Below are positions 37,038 to 45,791 of a stretch of 64,000 bases of DNA, one piece after another. The position numbers and the translations under genes were made by a program. Within the stretch, counting starts at the first letter, position 1. Every line of letters starts with the position of its first letter. The notes under the pieces were generated by a model. That model was not told the DNA's origin. It made no database searches and worked only from the letters and a program-made list of their open reading frames with translations. The DNA is from Spongiivirga citrea. GTDB taxonomy: Bacteria; Bacteroidota; Bacteroidia; Flavobacteriales; Flavobacteriaceae. The stretch spans positions 372,001 to 436,000 of the forward strand of contig NZ_JAABOQ010000005.1 in the NCBI RefSeq assembly GCF_010671565.1. The letters run 5' to 3'.

Positions 37038-38130
37038 AGTTATTATATCAGGCGGTGGAACAGGCGGACATATTTATCCGGCCATTGCGATTGCAAATGA
37101 ATTAAAATTGAGATATCCAACCACTGAATTCTTATTTGTGGGTGCCAGTGATCGTATGGAGATGGAAAAGGTGCCAAAGGCTGGTTATAAGATTGAGGGT
37201 TTGTGGATAGCTGGACTGCAACGTAAGCTGACCCTAAAAAATTTACTATTTCCTTTTAAGTTGATTTCTAGTTTATGGAAAGCGAGACGTATTGTTCGCA
37301 AATTTAAACCTGATGTTGCAATTGGCACTGGTGGTTTTGCTAGTGGTCCACTATTGCAAATGGCGGTACGAAAGCAGGTTCCTAGCTTAATACAAGAACA
37401 AAACTCGTTTCCGGGAATCACAAATAAGTTATTAAGTAAAAAGGTGCAGGCTATTTGTGTTGCTTATGATGGTTTGGAACGCTTTTTTCCTAAAGAAAAG
37501 ATTATAAAAACGGGTAATCCAATACGTCAAGACTTATTGACAATTGACAGTAAGCGCAATGAGGCAGCTTCGTTTTTTAAGCTGGATGTTAACAAGAAAA
37601 CAGTTCTGGTGCTAGGAGGAAGTTTAGGAGCAAGAGCCATCAACCGATTTGTTGAATCGAAATTAGATTTCTTCTCACAGAATGATGTACAGTTAATTTG
37701 GCAATGCGGTAAATTATATATTGAGGAATATAGCAGATATACTGAGAATGAAGGCGTGCAAGTCCATACTTTTTTAGACAGAATGGATTTGGCATACGCA
37801 GCTGCTGATGTCATAATTTCTCGTTCAGGAGCAAGTTCAGTGTCAGAATTATGTGTAGTGGGTAAGCCAGTAATTTTCATTCCAAGCCCCAATGTAGCTG
37901 AAGATCATCAAACAAAAAATGCGCAGTCAATTGCAAAGGAAAACGCTGCGATTTTGATTAGAGAAAATGAACTAGACGATAGGTTTGAAAATGAGTTTAA
38001 AAGCCTGCTTTCATCTGAAGAAAAGCAAAAAGAGCTAGAATCTAATATTAAGAAATTGGCATTGGCCAATGCGACAAGTGATATAGTTGATGAGGTTGAG
38101 AAGTTGTTGAAATTAGGAATTAGTAAGTAA
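37024..38130 (+). CDS. murG: UDP-GlcNAc transferase MurG (lipid II synthase)
   Basis: A 368-residue GT28 glycosyltransferase. The N-terminal glycine loop [14 protein letters not shown] binds the lipid phosphate; the C-terminal domain has [31 protein letters not shown] and [14 protein letters not shown]. Starts with GTG inside the end of ftsW; later Met codons would remove the glycine loop. It converts lipid I into lipid II on the inner membrane. Confidence 0.96.
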   Translation: MKQYKVIISGGGTGGHIYPAIAIANELKLRYPTTEFLFVGASDRMEMEKVPKAGYKIEGLWIAGLQRKLTLKNLLFPFKLISSLWKARRIVRKFKPDVAIGTGGFASGPLLQMAVRKQVPSLIQEQNSFPGITNKLLSKKVQAICVAYDGLERFFPKEKIIKTGNPIRQDLLTIDSKRNEAASFFKLDVNKKTVLVLGGSLGARAINRFVESKLDFFSQNDVQLIWQCGKLYIEEYSRYTENEGVQVHTFLDRMDLAYAAADVIISRSGASSVSELCVVGKPVIFIPSPNVAEDHQTKNAQSIAKENAAILIRENELDDRFENEFKSLLSSEEKQKELESNIKKLALANATSDIVDEVEKLLKLGISK

Positions 38131-38134
38131 AGTT

Positions 38135-38152
38135 TCTCCCCTTGAGGGGAGA
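38135..38152. repeat. Small palindrome between murG and murC
   Basis: TCTCCCC and GGGGAGA flank a 4-base loop within the 65-bp murG-murC gap. Short G/C-tract palindromes of this kind recur between genes in Flavobacteriia. It lacks a T run, so it is not a convincing terminator and may only attenuate or stabilise mRNA. Confidence 0.55.
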
Positions 38153-38195
38153 TTAAGAGGGGTGTAAGTTGCAAAATGGGTGAATAAAAGAAAAA

Positions 38196-39572
38196 TTGGA
38201 AATTAATAAGGTACATAACGTCTATTTTATAGGTATTGGTGGCATCGGTATGAGTGCACTTGCGCGGTACTTCAAGATGTTAGGTAAAGAGGTAGCCGGC
38301 TATGACAAAACACCTTCTAAAATAACATCGGAACTTGAAGATTTAGATGTTGCCATTCACTTTGAAGACGATGTAAATCTTATTTCTGATTCGTTTCTTG
38401 ATAAAGAGAATACTTTGGTGGTCTATACACCTGCTGTCCCAGCTTCACATTCTGAACTATGTTATTTCATAGAAAATGCTTTTGGAGTTTATAAACGATC
38501 AGAAGTATTAGGTTTTATTACCAAAGACACCTTTTGCATGGCGATTGCCGGAACTCATGGCAAAACAACGACAAGTACAATATTGGGGCATTTATTGGCT
38601 GAAACTGATCTAAAAATGACTGCTTTTTTAGGTGGTATAGCTGAAAATTACAATTCCAATCTTATTTTAAAAGGAAATGATATTTCGGTAGTAGAGGCTG
38701 ATGAGTTTGATCGTTCTTTTTTAAGGCTCTTCCCAGATAGCGCTTGCATTACTTCTATGGATGCTGATCATTTAGATATTTACGGAAATGCAGAAAGTTT
38801 ACAAGATTCATTTAAGGAATTTGCTAATAAGATAGTTAATGGTGGCGTGCTTTTTCTTAGATATGGACTTGATTTCCCTATTGGTAATCCTGGTCATATA
38901 CAAATTTTGACATATGGCCTAGAAGATAAATCGGATTATCAGGCACTTAATATTCGTGTTGATAATGGTTCTTATGTATTCGATATTAAAACACCTGAGG
39001 AGACCTTTTCAAATTTCAAGTTAAGCCTACCAGGAAGACATAATTTATTAAATGCCCTTGCCGCTTTTTCGATGTCATATCATTATGGAGTGGATGTTGA
39101 GATTCTAAAGAAAGGATTAAAAAACTTTAAAGGAATTTATCGACGATTCTCTTATCAAGTAAATAGAAAAGAGCGTGTTTTTATCGACGATTATGCTCAC
39201 CATCCAACGGAAATTAATGCGGCGCACCAGGCAGTGAGGGAGATGTATCCTGATGAAAAAGTGCTGGCAATTTTTCAGCCACATTTATTCAGTCGTACCA
39301 AGGATTTTGCTGATGATTTTGCTGTCAGTTTATCCAAGTTTGATGAGCTGTTATTGTTAGATATTTATCCAGCAAGGGAAGAGCCTATTCCCGGAATAAC
39401 ATCGAGTTGGTTGCTTTCAAAAATCAAAAATCAGCGCAAGCAATTAATACCCAAAAGTTGGTTAATAAATGAAGTAATGAGTAGCGACGCACGGATCGTA
39501 ATGACATTAGGTGCAGGAGACATCGGTGTTGAAGTTCCAAAAATAAAAGAAGCGATATTAAATGAAGTTTAA
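38196..39572 (+). CDS. murC: UDP-MurNAc:L-alanine ligase MurC
   Basis: A 458-residue Mur ligase. The N-terminal GIGGIGMSALARYF binds the nucleotide sugar; the P-loop is AIAGTHGKTTTST (about 113-125) and YAHHPTEINAA marks the C-terminal part. It joins L-Ala to UDP-MurNAc. The likely start is TTG 38196, since the first ATG would remove part of the GIGGIG loop. The 3' end overlaps ftsQ by 11 bp. Confidence 0.95.
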   Translation: MEINKVHNVYFIGIGGIGMSALARYFKMLGKEVAGYDKTPSKITSELEDLDVAIHFEDDVNLISDSFLDKENTLVVYTPAVPASHSELCYFIENAFGVYKRSEVLGFITKDTFCMAIAGTHGKTTTSTILGHLLAETDLKMTAFLGGIAENYNSNLILKGNDISVVEADEFDRSFLRLFPDSACITSMDADHLDIYGNAESLQDSFKEFANKIVNGGVLFLRYGLDFPIGNPGHIQILTYGLEDKSDYQALNIRVDNGSYVFDIKTPEETFSNFKLSLPGRHNLLNALAAFSMSYHYGVDVEILKKGLKNFKGIYRRFSYQVNRKERVFIDDYAHHPTEINAAHQAVREMYPDEKVLAIFQPHLFSRTKDFADDFAVSLSKFDELLLLDIYPAREEPIPGITSSWLLSKIKNQRKQLIPKSWLINEVMSSDARIVMTLGAGDIGVEVPKIKEAILNEV

Positions 39573-40284
39573 TTGGGTGAACATACGGATAATCCTAATG
39601 GTTATGGTGGTTTCAAGTTTGTACGCTTTTACTTCTATCAGACATGATTCCCAAAAAATAGGCGATGTAAAAGTCTCATTTGATGAGAAGCATGATAATC
39701 TTTTTATATCTGAAACGACCGTTAATAAATTGTTGATACAAAATGAACAAGGGCTTACGAGTATGTTTAAAGATAGGTTAGTTTTGGGTAAGATGGAGGC
39801 GAATTTGATCGCTGACAAAATGATTCAAAATGCAGAAGTCTATGTGTCAGTAAATGGTATACTTAAGGCAAAAGTTGAGCAACGAACACCGATTGCTAGA
39901 GTTGTTGAAAATGGATCATATTACATCGATATACAAGGGCAAAAAATGCCATTGTCACCCGAATATTCAGCAAGAGTACCATTGATTAGTGGAAATATCT
40001 TGGAGTCAGATATAGAATCACTCTATACAGCGGCGATGAAAGTGAGAGAAGATGATTTTTTGAAGAAAGAAGTAATCACTATCGACAAAAATGCGTTGCA
40101 TGGTTTCGAATTTAGATTTCGAACTAATGAATTGAGAGTGGTTTTTGGAGATACTGATAAGTTGGATAGAAAAATTAAAAATTTAAAGGCTTTTTATAAA
40201 AAAGCATTAAAAGATAGTATGCTGGTTACCTACAACAAAGTAGATCTTAGATTCGAAAACCAGGTAGTCTGTACCAAAAAATAG
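39562..40284 (+). CDS. ftsQ: Division protein FtsQ/DivIB homologue
   Basis: A 240-residue bitopic protein with a membrane helix at about 8-25, then a short POTRA-like region (about 45-105, containing EANLIADKMIQNAEVYVSVN) and a beta domain with ARVVENGSYYIDIQGQKMPLS, a pattern seen in FtsQ. It follows murC and precedes ftsA, the standard position. It should recruit FtsL and the synthase pair. Sequence conservation is modest, so synteny matters. Confidence 0.88.
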   Translation: MKFNWVNIRIILMVMVVSSLYAFTSIRHDSQKIGDVKVSFDEKHDNLFISETTVNKLLIQNEQGLTSMFKDRLVLGKMEANLIADKMIQNAEVYVSVNGILKAKVEQRTPIARVVENGSYYIDIQGQKMPLSPEYSARVPLISGNILESDIESLYTAAMKVREDDFLKKEVITIDKNALHGFEFRFRTNELRVVFGDTDKLDRKIKNLKAFYKKALKDSMLVTYNKVDLRFENQVVCTKK

Positions 40285-40287
40285 ATC

Positions 40288-41628
40288 ATGGAAAAAACGA
40301 ACGTGGCTGTTGGATTAGATATTGGAACCACAAAAATTGTGGCAATGATAGGTCGTAAAAATGATTACGGTAAGGTGGAGGTGCTTGGTATTGGAAAATC
40401 GAAAAGTTTAGGTGTACACAGGGGTGTTGTGAATAATATCACGCAGACAATTCAGTCAATTCAACAAGCTGTTCAAGAAGCGGAAAGCGTTTCGGATTTT
40501 AGTATCGACGAAGCAGTTGTTGGTATCGCTGGCCAGCATATTCGCAGTTTACAACACAGTGATTATATCACTAGACCGAACGCAGATGAGGTTATCGATG
40601 AAGATGATATCGAGAAGTTAATCAACCAAGTATATAAATTGGTGATGCTTCCGGGTGAAGAAATCATTCATGTGTTGCCACAAGAATATAGGGTAGACGG
40701 TCAGGCCGAAATATCTGAACCAATTGGAATGTATGGCGGCCGTTTGGAAGCGAATTTTCATGTGGTTGTAGGTCAGGTTTCTTCAATTAGAAACATTGGT
40801 CGGTGCATTAAAAGCGCAGGTTTAGAGCTTGGTGGAATTACGCTAGAGCCACTTGCTTCTGCCGATGCTGTGCTAAGTCAGGAAGAAAAAGAAGCGGGTG
40901 TTGCGTTAATCGATATAGGTGGTGGGACGACCGATCTTGCAATTTTTAAAGATGGGATTATCCGACATACTGCGGTAATTCCTTTTGGAGGCAATGTAGT
41001 AACCGAGGATATTAAAGAAGGTTGCTCGATTATTGAAAAGCAGGCGGAGCTTTTGAAGATTAAGTTCGGATCTGCATGGCCAGGAGAAAATAAGGACAAT
41101 GAAATCGTTTCAATTCCCGGATTACGAGGAAGAGAGCCGAAAGAGATCACACTGAAAAACTTGTCAAAGATCATTCATGCAAGAGTTGTAGAGATCATTG
41201 AGCAGGTATTCTTAGAGATTAAAAATTATGGTCACGAGGAACAAAAAAAGAAGCTAATAGCAGGAATTGTTTTAACCGGAGGAGGTTCTCAATTAAAGCA
41301 CTTGAAGCAGTTGGTAGAATATATCACGGGAATGGATACACGTATTGGTTATCCTAACGAGCATTTGGCGGGAGATTCTGATACAGATACAGCTAGTCCT
41401 ATGTATGCTACTGCTGTAGGGTTACTCATGAATGCCTTGGAAAAGAAGTCCAGAGCATTTGCAGAGGATGAGATATATGATGAAATGGAGTCAGAAGTTT
41501 CTGAGGGAATAGAAGGAAACGAAGAACGAAAAGAAGCACCATCGACAACACGTCTAAAAACAGAACGTAAGTCGATTTTAGATAAATGGTCTGAAAAGTT
41601 GAAGGACTTTTTGGATAACGCGGAGTAG
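40288..41628 (+). CDS. ftsA: Division actin homologue FtsA
   Basis: A 446-residue actin-like protein. Phosphate-1 motif GLDIGTTKIVAMIG, the SHS2-containing 1C domain (about 85-165), phosphate-2 motif ALIDIGGGTTDLAIF and LTGGGSQLKHL are present. The C-terminal segment SILDKWSEKLKDFLDN is amphipathic, consistent with the membrane-targeting helix. A charged linker (about 395-430) precedes it. FtsA tethers FtsZ filaments to the membrane. Confidence 0.96.
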   Translation: MEKTNVAVGLDIGTTKIVAMIGRKNDYGKVEVLGIGKSKSLGVHRGVVNNITQTIQSIQQAVQEAESVSDFSIDEAVVGIAGQHIRSLQHSDYITRPNADEVIDEDDIEKLINQVYKLVMLPGEEIIHVLPQEYRVDGQAEISEPIGMYGGRLEANFHVVVGQVSSIRNIGRCIKSAGLELGGITLEPLASADAVLSQEEKEAGVALIDIGGGTTDLAIFKDGIIRHTAVIPFGGNVVTEDIKEGCSIIEKQAELLKIKFGSAWPGENKDNEIVSIPGLRGREPKEITLKNLSKIIHARVVEIIEQVFLEIKNYGHEEQKKKLIAGIVLTGGGSQLKHLKQLVEYITGMDTRIGYPNEHLAGDSDTDTASPMYATAVGLLMNALEKKSRAFAEDEIYDEMESEVSEGIEGNEERKEAPSTTRLKTERKSILDKWSEKLKDFLDNAE

Positions 41629-41640
41629 GGATGCAGCCAA

Positions 41641-41767
41641 TGTCAGATCGAGTGATTCCGAAGAATGAGGAATTGTATCGAGATCATTTAAGGCATCCAG
41701 AAGCTTCTCGATACTATTTTGATTTCTCCCGAATTCTCGGGATCAATCAAAATCACTCGAAGTGACA
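41641..41767. repeat. Palindromic element upstream of ftsZ
   Basis: Outer arms of 17 bp (41641-41657 TGTCAGATCGAGTGATT and 41751-41767) are inverted copies with two mismatches. Inner arms GTATCGAGA (41675) and TCTCGATAC (41706) are perfect, and a third hairpin CCCGA/TCGGG lies near 41729-41741. It fills most of the ftsA-ftsZ gap. The same two sequence blocks build the element downstream of ftsZ. Confidence 0.85.
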
Positions 41768-41810
41768 GTAAGATTAAAGTAAAAACAACAAAAACCAGTA
41801 AAGCAACAAT

Positions 41811-43826
41811 ATGAGCACTACAGAATTCGAAAATAACATCGATTTCGATCTCCCGAAGAACCAATCTAACGTCATTAAGGTTATTGGTGTTGGCGGGGGT
41901 GGTAGCAATGCAATTAACTATATGTTTCAGTTAGGTATTAAAGGGGTCGATTTTGTGATCTGTAATACCGATGCTCAGGCATTAGAAAATAGCTCGATTC
42001 CAAATAAAATTCAGTTAGGAGTATCCCTTACTGAAGGATTAGGCGCGGGTGCAAATCCTGAAATAGGAGAGCGTTCGGCGGTGGAGAGTTATGAAGACAT
42101 TAAAGCAATGTTGAGCACAAATACCAAAATGATCTTTATCACGGCCGGTATGGGCGGTGGTACGGGTACAGGTGCTGCACCGATAATTGCAAAAATGGCA
42201 AAGGAGATGGACATTTTAACGGTAGGTATTGTTACTATTCCATTTCAGTTTGAAGGAAAAATGCGAAATGAACAAGCGCAGTTGGGCGTTGAGAACTTAC
42301 GCCAGCATGTTGATTCTTTAATCGTAATCAATAATAATAAACTAAGAGAAGTATACGGTAACCTTGGCTTTAAAGCTGGTTTTGCTAAGGCTGATGAAGT
42401 ATTGGCAACTGCATCACGAGGAATTGCTGAAGTAATAACACATCATTACACTCAGAATATTGATTTACGTGATGCTAAAACAGTGCTTTCTAATAGTGGT
42501 ACTGCGATCATGGGATCTGCTAGTTCGTCAGGTTCTAACCGTGCGAACGAAGCTATTATGAAAGCTTTAGATTCACCTTTACTAAATGACAATAAGATAA
42601 AAGGCGCTAAAAATGTCTTGTTACTAATTGTTTCTGGCACTGAGGAAATCACGATTGATGAGATTGGTGAAATTAACGATCATATTCAAACGGAAGCTGG
42701 ACATAGCGCGAATATCATCATGGGTGTTGGCGAGGATGTAGAGTTAGATAATGCCATTTCTGTAACGATTATTGCAACAGGGTTTAATGCAGAGCAACAA
42801 GATGAGATTGTAAATACTGAGTCAAAAAAGATCATTCATACTTTAGGTGCTGAGCAAGGAGCTATTCAGGATTTAAATCCTAAAAAGACATTCGATCCTA
42901 AGCCATTAACATCGCCTTCTGAAGCTAATGAAGTAAAAGAAGAGACGCCTAAAATAGTGCGTCACGTATTGTTGGAAGAAGATGAAGAGCCTGAGCCTGC
43001 TGAGTCGACGAAATCAAAAATGGATTTGATCCCGACCACTGAGCTTATTCGAAATATAGATGTGGTTTATGAAGAAGTAATTGATGTTGTTGCAGAAGAA
43101 GCAGTTCAGGAAGTAGAGGAAGAAATCACATTCGAAACACCAGAGCCTATTGCTGAAGAGGAAGATGATTTTATTATCACACCAGTAGTCAATGAGATTG
43201 AAGTGAATGAGCCGAAGGTGTTAGGGGATGAAGAACAATTCACCTTGACATTTGATTTACCATTATCTGATACCGCAGCTAGCGACGATTCAGAGGAAGA
43301 AGTACTTCGATTTGATTTGTCAGAAGAGGTAAAAGATATGGATGTGGTAGATGCTGAAGAAGTCGTAGCCCAACCTGTTCAAGTAGGAGATGAAACTAGG
43401 TATAGTCTTGAAGATTATATGGAAGTGGAGTCGACTTTAAATAGTGCGTCGGCTGAGGTGACTCAAGAAGAAGTAGATCAGGAGCTAGCAATACAAAAGA
43501 AAGTTGTTGCTGAACAAATTGAAGAGGAAGCGTCAGAAACTGACGAAGTTGATCCATTTAACAGTTCGATTTCTGATTTGATGAAGGAGCGCGCTAACGA
43601 GCGCAAAAAAACAATGAAAGACTTTAATTATAAGTTCCGGACCAATGCATCGAAAATTGATGATATTGAAAAAATTCCGGCCTATAAACGTATGGGGGTT
43701 GATCTTGACGATTCAGTGCCATCTGATGAAGACCCTAGCCCGTCAAGAACGACCTTAGGAACCGATGAAAACGATGATCTTCAATTGCGTTCTAACAACT
43801 CGTTCTTGCACGACAATGTCGATTAG
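41811..43826 (+). CDS. ftsZ: Cell division GTPase FtsZ with long C-terminal extension
   Basis: A 671-residue FtsZ. The GTPase core (about 15-330) has [13 protein letters not shown] and the tubulin signature GGGTGTG (115-121). The remainder is a very acidic linker of about 270 residues. The conserved C-terminal peptide appears as [12 protein letters not shown] around residues 620-632 and is followed by a further ~40-residue tail, so the FtsA-binding peptide is not at the extreme end. Last gene of the cluster, with a terminator 24 bp later. Confidence 0.97.
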   Translation: MSTTEFENNIDFDLPKNQSNVIKVIGVGGGGSNAINYMFQLGIKGVDFVICNTDAQALENSSIPNKIQLGVSLTEGLGAGANPEIGERSAVESYEDIKAMLSTNTKMIFITAGMGGGTGTGAAPIIAKMAKEMDILTVGIVTIPFQFEGKMRNEQAQLGVENLRQHVDSLIVINNNKLREVYGNLGFKAGFAKADEVLATASRGIAEVITHHYTQNIDLRDAKTVLSNSGTAIMGSASSSGSNRANEAIMKALDSPLLNDNKIKGAKNVLLLIVSGTEEITIDEIGEINDHIQTEAGHSANIIMGVGEDVELDNAISVTIIATGFNAEQQDEIVNTESKKIIHTLGAEQGAIQDLNPKKTFDPKPLTSPSEANEVKEETPKIVRHVLLEEDEEPEPAESTKSKMDLIPTTELIRNIDVVYEEVIDVVAEEAVQEVEEEITFETPEPIAEEEDDFIITPVVNEIEVNEPKVLGDEEQFTLTFDLPLSDTAASDDSEEEVLRFDLSEEVKDMDVVDAEEVVAQPVQVGDETRYSLEDYMEVESTLNSASAEVTQEEVDQELAIQKKVVAEQIEEEASETDEVDPFNSSISDLMKERANERKKTMKDFNYKFRTNASKIDDIEKIPAYKRMGVDLDDSVPSDEDPSPSRTTLGTDENDDLQLRSNNSFLHDNVD

Positions 43827-43849
43827 TTAGTAGTTAGTTTATTGATGTA

Positions 43850-43888
43850 AAACCCGGAACCAGCCACTTTTTTGTTCCGGGTTTTTTT
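43850..43888 (+). terminator. Terminator at the end of the dcw cluster
   Basis: AAACCCGGAAC and GTTCCGGGTTT form an 11-bp stem with a 13-base loop followed by T residues, 24 bp after the ftsZ stop. Confidence 0.88.
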
Positions 43889-43897
43889 GTATGTAAA

Positions 43898-44038
43898 AAG
43901 GGTCTCGATACAATTTTTAGCTTCACTATCGTTCATCTAAAAACCACTCGACCTGACAACTGTAAATCAAAATGTCAGGTCGAGTGATTTTTGTAATGAA
44001 GATGAAATCTGAATTACAAAAATTGTATCGAGACCCTT
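43898..44038. repeat. MITE-like palindromic element downstream of ftsZ
   Basis: Terminal arms 43898-43918 and 44018-44038 are perfect 21-bp inverted repeats containing GGGTCTCGATACAATTT. A central hairpin pairs CACTCGACCTGACA with TGTCAGGTCGAGTG. Together they can fold the whole 141-bp element into one cruciform or hairpin. The GTATCGAGA and TGTCAnnTCGAGTG blocks are shared with the element before ftsZ but in inside-out order. It encodes nothing, and no transposase is nearby. Confidence 0.88.
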
Positions 44039-44071
44039 CTTCCATATTGATATAATTGTCTTAACCATTCT

Positions 44072-44103
44072 TTTGAACTTTCCCACTCAAAATACTATCT
44101 TCG
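44072..44103 (+). promoter_or_regulatory. Putative promoter of the YqeY-like gene
   Basis: TTTG (44072-44075), a 20-bp spacer, then TATCTTCG (44096-44103) match the Bacteroidota -33/-7 arrangement with one mismatch in the -7 box. The start codon follows 22 bp later. Confidence 0.55.
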
Positions 44104-44124
44104 CACTCATTAAAATTTAAAGAA

Positions 44125-44577
44125 ATGAGCTTACAACAAGATATCATGGCAAAGATGAAGGAGGCAATGAAGGCGAAAGACCAGACGGCTTTAGCTGCAC
44201 TTCGTGCTGTAAAGTCGGCTATTTTGTTAGCACAAACAGAAAGTGGTGCTAAGGAAGAGTTATCAGAAGCTCAAGAGATTCAGTTATTGCAAAAGTTGGT
44301 AAAGCAGCGTAAGGATAGTGCTGTTATTTTTAGCGAACAAGGTCGTGAAGATCTTGCTGATCCTGAACTAGCACAAGCTGGTGTGATAGAGCAGTTTTTA
44401 CCACAACAATTAACAGAAGAAGAAATAGAAAGTGTAGTTGTCGCGACTATCGATGAAGTAGGAGCAACAGGCATGAAAGATATGGGTAAGGTAATGGGAC
44501 TGGTTAATAAAGAACTAGCTGGCCAAGCCGATGGAAAGACCATATCAAACATTGTGAAAGCAAAGCTTTCTAATTAA
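44125..44577 (+). CDS. GatB/YqeY domain protein
   Basis: A 150-residue all-helical protein of the YqeY type, related to the tail domain of the GatB subunit of the tRNA-dependent amidotransferase. Recognisable segments are MKAKDQTALAALRAVKSAI near the N-terminus and GATGMKDMGKVMGLVNKEL towards the end. A role in tRNA binding or amidotransfer is suggested by the family but not shown. It often follows ftsZ in Bacteroidota; here it is separated by a terminator and has its own promoter. Confidence 0.9.
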   Translation: MSLQQDIMAKMKEAMKAKDQTALAALRAVKSAILLAQTESGAKEELSEAQEIQLLQKLVKQRKDSAVIFSEQGREDLADPELAQAGVIEQFLPQQLTEEEIESVVVATIDEVGATGMKDMGKVMGLVNKELAGQADGKTISNIVKAKLSN

Positions 44578-44604
44578 ATAGGATTCGCACCTAGTCGCGA
44601 AATC

Positions 44605-44678
44605 GGCCCCGTAGTTCAACTGAATAGAATATCAGATTTCGGCTCTGAGGGTTGCAGGTTTGAATCCTGCCGGGGTCA
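44605..44678 (+). tRNA. tRNA-Arg (anticodon UCG)
   Basis: A full cloverleaf can be drawn. Acceptor arms GGCCCCG and CGGGGTC pair (one G-U). The D-stem is GTTC/GAAT. The anticodon stem TCAGA/TCTGA encloses the loop TTTCGGC with anticodon TCG, reading CGA and probably other CGN codons. The T-arm is GCAGG/CCTGC with loop TTTGAAT. The discriminator is A and CCA is not encoded. A 12-bp terminator hairpin follows. Confidence 0.93.
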
Positions 44679-44689
44679 CGACACTCAAG

Positions 44690-44717
44690 AAACCATGCTT
44701 CGAAGAAGCATGGTTTT
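44690..44717 (+). terminator. Terminator of tRNA-Arg
   Basis: A perfect 12-bp stem (AAACCATGCTTC / GAAGCATGGTTT) with a 3-base loop lies 12 bp after the tRNA. The T run is short (TTTTG), but the stem is strong. Confidence 0.75.
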
Positions 44718-44746
44718 GTGTTTCAAAGAGCGTCAAAAGTGCCAAC

Positions 44747-44966
44747 TTTTGTAAGCGATTTGAAACGCAAAACCTCAATGCGTAGGCATTGTATGGTTTC
44801 TTATTTGCAACATTGTACTTCAAAGGATATGTAATCCTGCCCAATACAAATAATCCAAAGTCAAGCTTTTATAAGCGATTTTGAAACACAAGGCTACCGT
44901 CTGGTAGTTTTGTATGGTTTCTTATTTGGAACCCTGTACTCCAAAGGATATATAACTCCTGCCAGG
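44747..44966 (+). repeat. Two degenerate tandem repeats (~120 bp) after tRNA-Arg
   Basis: Copies start at about 44747 and 44867. Shared blocks include TAAGCGATT (44752 and 44872), GTATGGTTTCTTATTT (44791 and 44912) and a CAAAGGATAT block (near 44821 and 44942). Each copy has its own small hairpin (CAATGC/GCATTG; CTACC/GGTAG) and ends in a TCCTGCC-containing segment resembling the 3' T-arm of the adjacent tRNA. The stretch 44718-44989 has no gene otherwise. Confidence 0.75.
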
Positions 44967-44989
44967 AACACTAAAAGGGTTTTATAGTA

Positions 44990-45271
44990 TCAGTTTAAAA
45001 ATGTATATACAAGTGCAGCCAGTCCTACGACCATAAGTGCAATATTCAAATAGTATAATCCATTTAAAAAGGGATTGGTTATAAACTTCTTATTCCTTTT
45101 TAAAAAGAAAGCAATAACACCAAATACAAGCCCAGCAAGTAATGTGGGGATTAAAAAAATCATGATCATGCCAGGACTTTCTTCTGTGAAATAAATGGTA
45201 AGTAGTATTCCAGCAATTATATAACTAATTATTGATAGAATGGATAAAATGACAAAAACGGTTTTATTCAT
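44990..45271 (-). CDS. Small hypothetical membrane protein
   Basis: A 93-residue protein with three hydrophobic helices (about 4-28, 34-57 and 69-91) separated by short loops, the second loop basic (FLKRNKKF). No family is recognised. It is on the same strand as the DUF2721 gene 58 bp upstream and could be cotranscribed with it. Confidence 0.7.
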   Translation of the reverse strand: MNKTVFVILSILSIISYIIAGILLTIYFTEESPGMIMIFLIPTLLAGLVFGVIAFFLKRNKKFITNPFLNGLYYLNIALMVVGLAALVYTFLN

Positions 45272-45329
45272 AAAATACCGATAGGACGACTATAGGTCTG
45301 GTTATTTGTTAGTTGAATATAAGAAGAAA

Positions 45330-45725
45330 TTACTTTCTTTCCTCAATACGGTCTAAGCGTATGGACAAAGCCTTGGTTGATATCTGTACTTCAACCAAGG
45401 ATAAGAATAATGAGACCATTAAGCAGATAAGACTAATCCCAAAAACAATATTGGCTAGATCCATACTCTCAACATATAATAGGAACATTGTGATAACACT
45501 AGTTAGAAAACTGATAATGGCCACAGCCTGCATATTTTTAATAAGCCTTAGTCGTTTACGTAAATTTTTAATTTGTAACCCGACATTAGCCGATAGCTCC
45601 TGTTGATATTCATTGTGAAGTTGTCTTATTAAAGCCGCTATTGCCAAATAACGTGCATTATATGCCAGCATTGTTAGCGAGATTGCAGGAAATAATAATG
45701 CTGGAATACTCATTGAAAGATTCAT
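45330..45725 (-). CDS. DUF2721-like membrane protein
   Basis: A 131-residue protein with an N-terminal hydrophobic segment containing ISLTMLAYNARYLAIAALIR, a central basic helix (LRKRLRLIKN), two adjacent membrane helices (about 67-85 and 91-112) and a Lys/Arg/Glu-rich C-terminus. This matches the layout of DUF2721 proteins, whose function is unknown. It is divergent from the peptidase gene 66 bp away. Confidence 0.8.
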   Translation of the reverse strand: MNLSMSIPALLFPAISLTMLAYNARYLAIAALIRQLHNEYQQELSANVGLQIKNLRKRLRLIKNMQAVAIISFLTSVITMFLLYVESMDLANIVFGISLICLMVSLFLSLVEVQISTKALSIRLDRIEERK

Positions 45726-45791
45726 CCGTGTGATTTTAAAGATTACTAAATATAGCTATTAGTATTTCATTTTTTCTATCTTTCTGCAAGT

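Noticed and set aside
38135-38152. murG-murC palindrome considered as a terminator
   Set aside because: No T run follows and murC continues the cluster after 44 bp.
43898-44038. Palindromic element considered as an insertion sequence
   Set aside because: Only 141 bp, without a transposase frame or clear target duplication; kept as a repeat.
44632-44844. 70-residue reading frame on the minus strand across the tRNA
   Set aside because: It is the antisense of tRNA-Arg and the following repeat; the VTPAGFKPATL-type ending is a familiar artefact of antisense tRNA translation.
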